Both the position numbers and the translations under genes were made by a program. From Henckelia pumila (lineage: Eukaryota > Streptophyta > Magnoliopsida > Lamiales > Gesneriaceae), in assembly GCF_033568475.1 (NCBI RefSeq), contig NC_133123.1:160843753-160907752 (forward strand): a stretch of DNA of 64,000 bases. Reading direction: 5' to 3'. The notes under the pieces are model-generated. The model was not told where the DNA came from. It made no database searches and was given only the letters and a program-made list of their open reading frames with translations. Below, in pieces: positions 22,489 to 33,948 of this stretch; positions within the stretch are counted from its first letter, which is position 1, and the number at the start of each line of letters is the position of its first letter.

Positions 22489-24372
22489 TGTTGGAAAACT
22501 TGTTCAGATCAATCAAGAATTGATACCCGGTGCAACGGAAGTTATAAATTTTATTTTATTATATGGAACGATTCCATATCAAAGGTATCAAAACTTTCAT
22601 GATTAAATATGTGTAAGTAAAACAAATAATCACAATTAAATATTTTACCTTAAAATCTCGAAGCGAGATTATGGACACCAACAGAACTTAATCTGCTCTT
22701 CTTGTAAATCCCGGGAACTGATGACGTCACGATCAATCACCGGAATTAGGTCCACGAACGAAAAACAGAAACCCTCTGATTGACTGCACTAGAAATCAAT
22801 CAGAAGTTTTACGTAGAGAATAAACAGATTTGATCTGTTAATTCGGATTGCAATTTTTCACAAAAATCACAGTCCGAATTTTCTCAAAAGGGACAGAGGA
22901 ATTTTTGAAAATCCTCTTCAATAATTTGATGAAGTATTTTTGAAAATTCAAGAATGAACTGTATGGAATTTTCGAACACTGCTGCCTATTTATAGATAAT
23001 TTCTAGACTAGATTAAGTTATAATTGTATTAGAACTCTAACTCCTTAAAGCCCACAATCCATAACTTAAACCCAACAAGGCAAGCCCGTTGTTCTAGAAA
23101 TTAATATAAAATTTATCGTGACTCCGATTGATAAACTGATTTCACCAATGTGCACATAAACCATTTCTGCATCTTTTAGAGTCAAGATAATTTTTCTGAA
23201 TCCGAATTCAGTAATTTCCAAAAATGCCCATCCCTATGTCATTTTAGGAAATCCCACTCCCTTTAGTTAAGAAGTCCAACTTCTCTTTCATTAAATTTAA
23301 CTATCTCTATGGGGTTTTAGTAATCCATTACTTGTGTAACCCTCAATGGTTCAGGGATACAGCTAGCCGTGGGCTCACAACTCATTGTGACTCGGAACAA
23401 AAATTTCCGACTTACCCATCGAATCATGGTAAGAGCGTCTAGCAACATCGCCCCATGATTCCCTAGGTATCACTGATAGTGCCTGCAAGAACCAGTAGAT
23501 TTTGGTTAGCGTACAGTACGGTCCCTTCATCCATATATCCCGATCGAATCAACAACCATTGGTGCATCGAGAGTCGTTCGAGATTCGATAACTATGCATT
23601 ACATCTTGGAGATCAAATAGTGACATCGCATGTGTTATTAGGAAAATCGAGTAACCTAAAACACATCATGTACTCTGACCAGAGATTCGTCACACTAATA
23701 TCTCCTCAGATTGCATAGGATATCCACACTCACAAGTATGTGGTGAATCCTTGACAACAAAGCATCGACTCCTATATGTGTCATAACTGTACCCAATCCC
23801 GACACCTGTTGACCCCAATAGAGTCGGTAAACGAGTCAAAGTACAGTACTAGCATATAGAGTCTCAATGATGTTTCAAGTAGTAAGGACTAATGGTGTAC
23901 AACCAAAACCGCGGACTTTATCCACTCGATAAGTGATAACCACTTGGAAAGTCCGAATAGGGTAGTTCGATCATTCATCATATGAATATCCATTTGCATG
24001 CTTTGAACATCTCCATGTCCATTACCAATGAAACGTGGTACTTGGCATCACAAATGCTAGTCTCAATCTCGAGCGATCCTTATCCTTATTAGCGGACGGC
24101 TCAATTGACTAGGAACTGTTTAGAATATACAGTGACTATAAGATGTGTTTCATAATAGTGATCTCTCTTTAGTCACTATCTCATCTTACTTACACTATAG
24201 TATATTCAAGGTCTTTATCAAAACATCAATAGTATATCACAATATAACAATATGAAGAAAGACAAATAAAATGCCATTAATGAATGTAAATTATATCAAA
24301 CAAAGATTGTTTATACATAGAGTCACAAAAGCCCTTAGCCACAAGTTGGCTAACCGGGCACCCACTCTTTCA
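22489..24372 (-). repeat. 3' LTR of the copia element (1884 bp)
   Basis: The plus strand reads TGTTGG...CTTTCA. A minus-strand TATAAATAG box lies at about 22986-22994. A purine-rich stretch (GGGCAAGTGGAAGAT on the minus strand, 24373-24387) adjoins its upstream end as polypurine tract. The terminal minus-strand codons of the RNase H ORF end close by, at 24387. Confidence 0.92.
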
Positions 24373-24386
24373 ATCTTCCACTTGCC

Positions 24387-25760
24387 CTAAAGCCAACTAG
24401 TCACACTACGCAATCCCATTGCTTCGCGATGTTTGTCAAACAATGGTCCTGGCAAGGGCTTAGTAAGTGGATCAGCGATATTTTCTGTAGAGGCCACTCT
24501 CTCGACAGTGATGTCTCCTCTTTCCACAATCTCCCGGATGATGTGGTATTTCCTCAGTACGTGTTTGGATCTTTGATAAGACCTTGGTTCCTTTGCCTGA
24601 GCAACGGCACCAGTGTTCTCGCAGTATACCGGAACTGGACCAACAGCTTCAGGAATTACGCCCAACTCTTGGACGAAATTCCTCATCCAAACGGCCTCTT
24701 TAGCAGCAGCTGATGCTGCAATGTATTCTGCCTCAGTGGTGGAATCTGCTTTGGTGTCTTGCTTGGAACTCTTCCAAGAGACAGCACTGCCATTGAGCAT
24801 AAATACAAATCCAGAGGTTGACTTCGAGTCATCCACGTCGCTTTGGAAGCTAGAGTCGGTATAGCCTTCCAATTTCAATTCTCTTCCTCCATAAACCATG
24901 AATATATTCTTAGTCCTTCTCAAGTACTTAAGAATATCCTTCACGGCTTTCCAATGCATTTGACCGGGGTTGGCCTGATATCTGCTCGTGACACTCAGAG
25001 CAAAGACTACATTCGGTCTGGCAGATATCATCCCATACATAATACTACCTATGGCTGATGCATATGGTATGTGTGTCATTTTCTCTATCTCTTCATCAGT
25101 CTTGGGACACATAGACTTGGATAGAGAAACTCCATGACACATAGGTAGATGTCCTCTCTTGGACTCATCCATAAAAAATCTTTTCAATATGGTGTCGATG
25201 CAGGTTGCTTGAGTGAGTCCTATCATTCTCTTAGATCTATCTCTATAGATCTGTATCCCTAGAATATAGGATGCCTCACCCAAATCCTTCATCGAGAATC
25301 TAACTGATAACCATATTTTTGTTGACTGCAACATCCCTACGTCATTTCCAATGAGTAGGATGTCATCAACACAAAGAACTAAGAATATCACCGCATCCTT
25401 AACTACTTTCTTGTACACGCACGGTTCCTTCGGGTTTTTGATGAAACCAAAGTCCTTTATTGTTTCATCAAATTTCTGGTTCCAACTTCTTGATGCTTGT
25501 TTGAGACCATAAATTGATCTCTGAAGCTTGCATACCTTATGCTCGCTTCCCATGGATGTGAATCTCTCGGGCTGCATCATATAGATTTCTTCCTTAATGT
25601 TTCCATTAAGAAATGCAGTCTTCACATCCATTTGCCATATCTCATAGTCATACCATGCTGCTATGACAATAAGGATTCTTATGGACTTGAACATTGCGAC
25701 TGGTAAAAAGGTTTCATCATAATCAACTCCTTGTCTTTGAGTATAATCTTTTGCTACCAA
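24387..25760 (-). pseudogene. Copia reverse transcriptase and RNase H
   Basis: 457 codons covering most of RT and the RNase H. RT landmarks are [23 protein letters not shown] and the catalytic LVLCVDDILLIGND, where the usual YVDD is CVDD (both Asp kept). RNase H landmarks are LEGYTDSSFQSD, SWKSSKQ and TTEAEYIAAS. On the 5' side the frame is cut by TAG where the family has Trp in GCKWIYKRK. A single G-to-A change would explain the stop. Confidence 0.9.
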
Positions 25761-25814
25761 TCGTGCCTTGTAGGTAAGTACCTTACCATCAGGCCCAAGT
25801 TTTCTCTTGTAGAT

Positions 25815-26597
25815 CTATTTACACCCTATTGGAACAATTCCATCGGGAGGATCTATTAAAAACCAAACTTGGTTTGTATGCATCGAGTCTATTTCCGACT
25901 GCATAGCTTCAAGCCATAAATTAGAATCCGCATCAGAAATTGCTTCCTTGAAGTTTCTTGGATCACATCCAATGTCGGGTTCACTTTGATCCCCTTCAAG
26001 AAGAAGACCATATCGAATAGAAGGTCTAGAAGTCCTCTCGGATCTCCTAGATATAGGCGTGTCAATCAATGGTTCCTGAGGTGTAGGATCGTTATTTTGT
26101 ATCTCGGGTTCTTCTCGAATTTCTTCGAGTTCCATCATCTTGCCTTTCTTATCTAATAAGAACTCCTTATCCATAAAGGTGGCATTCCTTGAAACAAACA
26201 CTTTTGTTTCAGTAGGATGATAGAAATAATATCCGATTGAATTCTTCGGATATCCTACAAAATAACATAAGGTGGATTGACTATCCAACTTATCTCCCAC
26301 TGTCTGCTTCACGTAAGCAGGACATCCCCAAATCCTTAAGTACGAATACTTAGGAGCTTTGCCATTCCATAACTCGTATGGAGTTTTATCTACTGCTTTA
26401 GTGTGGACATTGTTCAACAACAATACTGCCGTTTCAAGTGCATAGCCCCAAAACGAAGGTGGGAGCTCAGTGAAGCTCATCATAGATCGAACCATGTCCA
26501 ACAAAGTTCGATTACGACGCTCCGAGACACCATTCAGCTGAGGTGTCATAGGAGGAGTCCACTGAGAGAGAATCCCATTCTCTTTTAGATAGTTCAA
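25815..26597 (-). pseudogene. Copia integrase C-terminal half and start of RT
   Basis: 260 codons. GVSERRNRTLLDM holds the third catalytic acidic residue (E) of the integrase. PYELWNGKAPKYSYLRIWGC and YFVGYPKNSIGYYFYHP are typical of the copia integrase C-terminal region. The ORF then reaches WLEAMQSEIDSM at the RT boundary. It ends at the TAG that separates it from the main RT ORF. Confidence 0.88.
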
Positions 26598-26633
26598 AAA
26601 CTCGGTACTTAAGTATTCTCCACCTCGATCCGA

Positions 26634-27020
26634 TCAAAGTGCTTTAATACTTCTACCTTGTTTGTTTTCTACTTCAGCCTTGAATTCTTTGAACTTTTCA
26701 AATGATTCAGACTTATATTTCATTAAATATAAATACCCATACCTCAAATGATCATCAGTAAAGGTAATGAAGTAGGTGTGACCAAATTTAGTACTGATAC
26801 TAAATGGTCCGCAAACATCTGTATGGATCAAATCCAACAGATTTTGACTACGCTCAGGCTTCCCTTTGAAAGGAGATTTAGTCATTTTTCCTTTTAGGCA
26901 GGACTCATAATTAGGTAGAGAGTTAATATCAGACATATCAAACATGTCCTCTCCCACTAGCTTGTTCATCCTCCTTGAGGAAATATGACCTAGCCTAGCA
27001 TGCCAAAGGTTTGCCGGGTT
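26634..27020 (-). pseudogene. Copia integrase N-terminal half
   Basis: The open frame includes LWHARLGHISSRRM (the pre-integrase HHCC region) and LDLIHTDVCGPF with the first catalytic Asp. It ends at TGA where the family has Arg in the conserved SDRGGEY segment; the second Asp lies just past the stop. One C-to-T change at a CGA codon would explain the break. Confidence 0.85.
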
Positions 27021-27221
27021 TTGACTATCGATTTTTCTTTTGTTTGTTGTTACCGGTTTATCAACATAATCAACTGGAACGTCTTTTAATTTTAAGTTAT
27101 ATAGATCGTTTTTAAATTGTCGATTTCAAATCAAACATTCATTCTTGTAAATATTGCAAATCTCATTCGCAAATTTTCAAGAAATATCTTCTCTATCAAG
27201 AATAGAAAAAGAAATAATGTT

Positions 27222-27685
27222 TTAATGAAATCTTGGTACAAATAAAAACATCTCTCTAAAATTATAGCTTAAAATTGTTTTTGCAAAATTAAACAAATGT
27301 TTCCCATAGATTTTGGATTCAACTCTGGAACCATTCCTGAGCCTTAACTGGGTCTCACTCATCCTAAGCTTACGACTTTTTGTCATCATCTGCAACTCAT
27401 TGCAAATGTGAGATCTACATATGGTATCCAATACCCAAGAAATAGTATTAAATGAAACATTTATAAAATATATCCTTTGTAGTTCGTAACTACTCGATAT
27501 ACATTCTTTGCAGTTGCGCTTCTAGTAATCGGGTTTCTTGCAGTGATGGCAAACTTGTTTAGACTTGTCCAATTTTGCATGTAACATTTGGCCTTGAGAT
27601 CATGGTCCAACCATTTCTCTAGTTCGGCCAATATTTCGGCAGTTACATCAGTTGGGGCTGTTTTCGGAGAAGCCTTTTCTAACAC
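27222..27685 (-). pseudogene. Copia gag and protease remnants
   Basis: 27461-27685 holds a gag fragment with KWLDHDLKAKCYMQ. In a neighbouring frame near 27510-27570 is a decayed zinc knuckle, CHHCKKPDY followed by a stop and KRNC, with the metal-binding His replaced by Tyr. Downstream, WVLDTICRSHICNELQ is a protease segment in which the DTG active site has become DTI. Most of gag upstream of this is absent, and 27690-28577 has no coding signal. Confidence 0.7.
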
Positions 27686-28023
27686 TTAGAAAATCTTTTT
27701 CCGAACTCTGGACAATCTTAACCTATTGAACCATTCCGTATAGTTGCACCAGCAAGTTTGTTTTGTTCGAGAATTGAAACCTGTGGATTACGAAGATTCA
27801 ACATAATGATATACTGAGATGAAACAGACAATAATCGATGATTGTTTAATTAATTTACTAAGACATAAAATATGGCGAATTTTAATTTTATGAATTACAC
27901 TCCCACTATTTTAACGATTTCACAACCCTCTAGTGAAAACGGGAAACTCCTTTCCTTAGTGGGAACATGGAGTCCAATTGACAAATCATAGTCCCGAATA
28001 ATATCAGCCAACCATAATTTTCA

Positions 28024-28145
28024 CATATTTAAAAAGATAAAATCAAATTTTATCTTATCCTTTCATAAGATCATATCTTATCATCATATTTAAAAAGATA
28101 AAATCAAATTTTATCTTATCCTTTCATAAGATCATATCTTATCAT
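28024..28145 (+). repeat. 61-bp tandem duplication in the copia leader
   Basis: Two head-to-tail copies of an AT-rich 61-bp unit beginning CATATTTAAAAAGATAAAAT lie in the untranslated leader. They look identical by eye. Confidence 0.85.
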
Positions 28146-28577
28146 CAATTGTACCAAAATAATTAATTTTATAAAATCTAATTTAACGGATAAAGTTTTA
28201 AATTTTCAAAAAATTCAAATTTATCCAAAAATCAATTTTAAAATTTTCGGGTTCGAACAATTCGATCCGATGCCTCTTGAACCAATCAAAAACAATTTTC
28301 GATCGGACCAAAAACTAGAATTTCAAAATTTTAATTAAAAATGAATTTTAATTTTCCCGGACTGCCCGGGACATTCCCGGGCAGCCCCCTCCTCCACGTG
28401 GGACAGGGCTGCCCACGTGGAGGCGGGCAGCTTCGTCGCTGCCCGTGGGCAGCGACGATCGCTACCCCGATGCCCCTGTTCCGTCAAAATTTTAATTTTT
28501 AAAATTCGCTTTGTTTTCAAAAAATCGAGGCCAAATATTTTGTACAATCGATTAATTTAATCGTTTGATCTGAGCAA

Positions 28578-28593
28578 CCTGGCTCTGATACCA
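28578..28593 (-). other. Copia primer-binding site (initiator tRNA-Met)
   Basis: On the minus strand TGGTATCAGAGCCAGG begins one base after the LTR end. It matches the 3' end complement of plant initiator tRNA-Met, the usual primer of plant copia elements. Confidence 0.9.
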
Positions 28594-28594
28594 C

Positions 28595-30492
28595 TGTTGG
28601 AAAACGTGTTCAGATCAATCAAAAATTGATACCCGGTGCAGCGGAAGTTAAAAATTTTATTTTATTATATGGAACGATTCCATATCAAAGGTATCAAAAC
28701 TTTCACGATTAAATATGTGTAAGTAAAACAAATAATCACAATTAAATATTTTACCTTAAAATATCGAAGCGAGATTATGGACACCAACAAAACTTAATCT
28801 TCTCTTCTTGTAAATCCCGAGAACCGATGGCGTCACGATCAATCACCGGAATTAGGTCCACGAACGAAAAACAGAAACCCTCTGATTGACTGCACTAGAA
28901 ATCAATCAGAAGTTTTACGTAGAGAATAAACAGATTTGATCTGTTAATTCGGATTGCAATTTTTCACAAAAATCACAGTCCGAATTTTCTCAAAAGGGAC
29001 AGAGGAATTTTCGAAAATCCTCTTGAATAATTTGATGCAGTATTTTCGAAAATTCAAGAATGAACTGTATGGAATTTTCGAACACTGCTGCCTATTTATA
29101 GATAATTTCTAGACTAGATTAAGTTATAATTGTATTAGGACTCTAACTCCTTAAAGCCCACAATCCATAACTTAAGCCCAACAAGGCAAGCCCGTTGTTC
29201 TAGAAATTAATATAAAATTCATCGTGACTCCGATTGATAAACTGATTTCACCAATGTGCACAGAAACCATTTCTGCATCTTTTAGAGTCAAGATAATTTT
29301 TTTGAATCCGAATTCAGTGATTTCCAAAAATGTCCATCCCTATGTCATTTTAGAAAATCCCACTCCCTTTAGTTAAGAAGTCCAACTTCTCTTTCATTAA
29401 ATTTAACTCTTTAAATTTAACTATCTCTACGGGGTTTTAGTAATCTATTACTTGTGTAACCCTCAATGGTTCAGGGATACAGCTAGCCGTGGGCTCACAA
29501 CTCCTTGTGACTCGGAACAACAATTTCCGACTTACCCATCGAATCATGGTAAGAGCGTCTAGCAACATCTCCCCATGATTCCCTAGGTATCACTGATAGT
29601 GCCTGCAAGAACCAGTAGATTTTGGTTAGCGTACAGTACGGTCCCTTCATCCATATATCCCGATCGAATCAACAACCATTGGTGCATCGAGAGTCGTTCG
29701 AGATTCTATAACTATGCATTACATCTTGGAGATCAAATAGTGACATCGCATGTGTTACTAGGAAAACCGAGTAACCTAAAACACATCATGTACTCTGGCC
29801 AGAGATTCGTCACACTAATATCTCCTCAGATCGCATAGGATATCCACACTCACAAGTATGTGGTGAATCCTTGACAACAAAGCATCGACTCCTATATGTG
29901 TCGTAACTGTACCCAATCCCAACACCTGTTGACCCCAATAGAGTCGATAAACGAGTCAAAGTACAGTACTAGCATATAGAGTCTCAATGATGTTTCAAGT
30001 AGTAAGAACTAATGGTGTACAACCAAAACCGCGGACTTTATCCACTCGATAAGTGATAACCACTTGGAAAGTCCGAATAGGGTAGTTCGATCATTCATCA
30101 TATGAATATCCATTTGCATGCTTTGAACATCTCCATGTCCATTACCAATGAAACGTGGTACTTGGCATCACAAATGCTAGTCTCAATCTCGAGCGATCCT
30201 TATCCTTATTAGCGGACGGCTCAATTGACTAGGAACTGTTTAGAATATACAGTGACTATAAGATGTGTTTCATAACAGTGATCTCTCTTTATTCACTATC
30301 TCATCTTACTTACACTATAATATATTCAAGGTCTTTATCAAAACATCAATAGTATATCACAATATAACAATATGAAGAAAGACAAAGAAAATGCCATTAA
30401 TGAATGTAAATTATATCAAACAAAGATTGTTTATACATAGAGTCACAAAAGCCCTTAGCCACAAGTTGGCTAACCGGGCAACCACTCTTTCA
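28595..30492 (-). repeat. 5' LTR of the copia element (1898 bp)
   Basis: A second copy of the TGTTGG...TTTCA LTR, colinear with 22489-24372 and with a minus-strand TATAAATAG box at about 29092-29100. A duplicated AAATTTAACT block near 29400 accounts for part of the length difference. Confidence 0.92.
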
Positions 30493-31422
30493 ATCCCGAC
30501 CACCCCTATAGTCCAGGAGTCTCCTTCTTTGCCCGACCAGACCAGCCCGGGAGTCTGAAAATTTTGCAGCACATGGTCTCTACAGAAGACCTGGAGATAG
30601 TTCGGGCCGTTCCGGACAAAGAGGCCAAGGAATCTCTAGCCTTGACCCTCATGCAGGTAATCTATTGTATTTGTAAACTTTTGTTCGTTTGTTTTTTTTA
30701 TTTTTATTTCCCTTGTAACCAATATTCTATATTTTTCTTTCTAGGCCGTGGTCTGGGCGGGGGAGATTACTGCCCGATCCTATAAGTCCCGTACAAACCA
30801 CTCTTTGAACCAAGATGCCTTGGTGAAACGGATAGCCGCATTGACCGGGCAGATTCGTGACATCAAAGCGGCCCATGACCAGGAAGTATATGATATGAGG
30901 TCGGACATTGAGATGGCTCAGGATGGTTGGGATGGGGCCAAGAAGCGTATTACCGAGCTTGAGGATGCTCTGGCTGCCAAGGACCAAGAGTTCGAGGTTG
31001 GATGGGCTGAAAAGAGAAAGGATTTTATTAACTCCTCAGAGTTTGCCAACCTATGCGCCGAGAAGAATGTAGCCTTCTTTGAGGACGGCTTTAAGGGGTG
31101 CCTAGCTCAGATCCGGGCTGAGGGCTATTCTGAAGCCGAACATCCTTTCTCCTCCCTCGACTCTGCCAAGGCCTTGGATGACCTACCCGAAGAGGAAGAG
31201 AAGACGGAGCAAGAGGAGCCCGTGCAGGAGGGAGAAGAATCTGAACAGAAGGAGGATGCTGCCCCTTAGTCTTTTTCTCTTTGTGTTAAAAACAATGTCC
31301 CGAACAAGTTCAATTTTAAGACCCTGTGCGGTCTTCTTTTTGGTTTTTAATTTGTTTCGTACTATTTATTAATTATGAATGGATGACCCGTGTTGGGTGT
31401 ATGAATTGTTTAAAATTTTTCC

Positions 31423-31695
31423 AAGTATAATATTGATTCCTGAGCTGGAAATTTAAACAAAATTTTGTCAAGTATAATATTGATTCCTGAGCTGGAAATT
31501 TAAACAAAATTTTGTCAAGTATAATATTAATTCCCGAGCTGGAAATTAAACAAAATTTTGTCAAGTATAATATTAATTCCCGAGCTGGAAGTTAAACAAA
31601 ATTTTGTCAAGTATAATATTAATTCCCGAGATGGAAGTTAAACAAAATTTTTTCAAGTATAATATTAATTCCCGAGCTGGAAATTAAACAAAATT
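31423..31695 (+). repeat. Minisatellite A, about six copies of a 46-47 bp unit
   Basis: Tandem units start AAGTATAATATTGATTCC and contain GAGCTGGAAATT. The last is truncated. They lie just after the aORF stop, in the non-coding stretch between aORF and pol where Tat elements often carry tandem repeats. Confidence 0.85.
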
Positions 31696-31708
31696 TAAGT
31701 ATGAAATA

Positions 31709-31812
31709 TTTACCACGAATGGCGTGGTGAGTGCCGAGCTGGTCGGACTTTAATTTGACCACGAATGACGTAGTGAGTGCCGAGCTGGTCGGGTTTTAAT
31801 TTGACCACGAAT
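31709..31812 (+). repeat. Minisatellite B, left part
   Basis: About two and a half copies of a 46-bp unit with CCACGAATGGCGTGGTGAG and GCCGAGCTGGTCGG. The array is interrupted here by a copia solo LTR and continues at 33660. Confidence 0.85.
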
Positions 31813-33659
31813 TGAAAGAGTGGGTGCCCGGTGAGCCAACTTGTGGCTAAGGGCTTTGATGACTCTTTGTATAAACAATCTTTTGTTTAATATAATTTAC
31901 ACTTTTATAAAGGCAATGACTTTATCTTTCTTCATATTGTTATATTGTGATATACTATTGTTGTTTTGATAAAGACCTTGAATATACTATAGTGTATGTA
32001 AGATGTGGTAGTACATGGGGATGTCTATCATGAAACACATCTTATAGTCACTGTATATTATAAACAGTTTCTAGTCGATTGAGCCGTCCGATAATAAGGA
32101 TAAGGATCGCTCGAGTTTGAGACTAGCATTTGCGATGCCGAGTACCACGTTTCATTGGTATGGAACATAGAGATGTTCAAAGCATGCAAATGGATATTCA
32201 TACGATGAATGATCGAACTACCCTATCCGGACTTTCCAAGTGGTTATCACTTATCGAGTGGATGAAGTCCGTGGTTTTGGTTGTACACCATTAGTCCTTA
32301 TTACTTGAAACATCATTGAGACTCTATATGCTAGTACTGTGCTTTGACTCGCTTACCGACTCTATTGGGGTCATCAGGTGTCGGGATTGGGTACAGTTAC
32401 GACACATATAGGAGTCGATGCTTTGTTGTCAAGGATTCACCACATACTTGCGAGTGTGGATATCCTATGCAATCTGAGGAGATATTAGTGTGACGAATCT
32501 CTGGCCAGAGTACATGATGTGTTTTAAGAAATGGTTTCTTAGTAGCACATGCGATGTCACTATTTGATCTTCAAGATGTATTGCATAGTTATCGAATCTC
32601 GAACGACTCTCGATTTACCAATGGTTGTTGATTCGATCGGGATATATGGATGAAGGGACCGTACTGTACGCTAACCAAAATATATTGGTTCTTGCAGGCA
32701 CTATCAGTGATACCTAGGGAATCATGGGGCGATGTTGCTAGGCGCTCTTACCATGATTTGATAGGCAAGTCGGAAATTGTTGTTCCGAGTCACAAGGAGT
32801 TGTGAGCCCACGGCTAGCTGTATCCCTGAACCATTGAGGGTCACACAGAGTAAAGGATTTTTAATCCCCGTTGAGATAGTTAAATTTAAAGAGTTAAATT
32901 TAATGAACAAAGAAGTGGGACTTCTTATTTAAGAGTAGAGGAGTAAGATTTCCTAAAATGACATAGGGATGTGCATTTTTGGAAATCACTGAATTCGGAT
33001 TCAGAAAATTTATCTTGACTCTAAAAGATGCAGAAATGGTTTCTGTGAACATTGGTGAAATTGGTTTATCAATCTGAGTCACGATGAATTTTATATTAAT
33101 TTCTGAACATGCGGGCTTTGCTTGTCAGGCTTGAACTTATGACTAATGGGCCCTAAGCTGTTAGCAGCCCACATTATAAATAAGTTATTGTAGTACAGAA
33201 ATTATACAACAGAGGTCACAAAATATTTTTCAAAAACCCTAGCTTCATTTTCTCTAAAGTGGCCGCCCCCCTCCCCTCTGCTCGGGAAAAATCCAGCCTG
33301 TGAATTTTGAATTTGCAGTCTGGTTTAACGAATCAAATTCGTTAATTCTCTTCGTAGAAACTTCTGATAGATTTTCTAGTGCAATCTATCAGAGGGATTA
33401 AATCTCTGTTCGTGGACCTGATTGAAGAACAGTTCGTCCATCAGTTCCTGGGAGATACAACAAGAGCAGAGTAATCTGTTGGTGTCCATAATCTCGATTC
33501 GAAATTGGAGGTAAAAATTTATAATTGTTATTTAATTTTTACACACACAATTTAATCGTAAAGTTTTGATACCCATTATGGAAACGTTCAATATAAAATT
33601 TTTAAACTTCCGCTGCACCGGGTATCAATTCTGATTGATCTGATCGCCGTTCTCCAACA
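31813..33659 (+). mobile_element. Solo LTR of the same copia family, opposite orientation
   Basis: 1847 bp reading TGAAAGAG...CTCCAACA, the reverse complement of the LTRs at 22489 and 28595. CGAAT is duplicated at both ends (31808-31812 and 33660-33664). There is no internal sequence, so LTR-LTR recombination removed it. It has more differences from the other two LTRs than they have from each other, for example in the segment around 33180-33300. Confidence 0.92.
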
Positions 33660-33948
33660 CGAATGGCGTAGTGAGTGCCGGGCTGGTCGGACTTTAATTT
33701 GACCACGAATGGCGTGGTAAGCGCCGAGCTGGTCGGGATTTAATTTGACCACGAATGGCATGGTGAGCACGAGCTGGTCGGGCTTTAATTTGAAAACGAA
33801 TGGCGTGGTGAGCGCCGAGCTGGTCGAGCTTTAATTTGACCACGAATGGCGTGCGCCGAGCTGGTCGGGCTTTAATTTGACCACGAATGGCGTGGTGAGT
33901 GCCGAGCTGGTCGGGCTTTAATTTGAGCATGAATGGCGTGGTGAGTGC
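33660..33948 (+). repeat. Minisatellite B, middle part
   Basis: About six to seven further 46-bp units (GACCACGAATGGCGTGGTGA type), some shortened. The array is cut again by the Tekay-like element at 33949 and resumes at 43256. Confidence 0.85.

Larger units (their letters stand above)
22489..30492 (-). mobile_element. Ty1/copia element, 8.0 kb, full LTR pair, inserted in the aORF
   Basis: LTRs at 22489-24372 and 28595-30492 are in direct orientation, and ATCCC is duplicated on both sides (22484-22488 and 30493-30497). Gene order on the minus strand is gag remnant, protease remnant, integrase, reverse transcriptase, RNase H, which is the copia order. The primer site lies beside the right LTR, which is therefore the 5' LTR. 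Frames are broken by nonsense changes and gag is largely missing, so the copy is not autonomous. The LTRs differ at scattered bases and small indels. Confidence 0.93.
21271..31269 (+). pseudogene. Antisense ORF (aORF) of the Tat element, gypsy-type 'putative transposase' domain, split by a copia insertion
   Basis: This spliced ORF runs opposite to gag-pol. Exons: 21271-22123 (donor GTAGGA), 22208-22488 continued after the copia element at 30498-30656 (donor GTAATC), and 30745-31269 (acceptor CTAG). The coding parts total 1818 nt, or 605 codons plus stop, without a stop or frameshift. Residues about 115-170 (MGLRFPFPEMILSLYQYFC, QLTPNSFSSILSLGVLF) match the plant family labelled 'putative gypsy-type transposase'. 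That family is known as retroelement aORFs and has no proven transposase activity. The middle is basic (KWKKPEASAD, NHQSKKTSKKF). The last exon is a probable coiled coil (IRDIKAAHDQEVYDMRSDIE) and ends in a very acidic tail. The copia insertion in the second exon makes the present copy broken. The intact frame on both sides argues for recent or selected coding function. Confidence 0.8.

Noticed and set aside
23479-23718. 79-aa ORF present twice (also at 29599-29838)
   Set aside because: Both copies lie at the same place in the two copia LTRs and read opposite to the element; they are LTR sequence and not a gene.
31423-33948. Regular repeats that could suggest a CRISPR array
   Set aside because: Units are head-to-tail without unique spacers, and the host is a plant nuclear genome.
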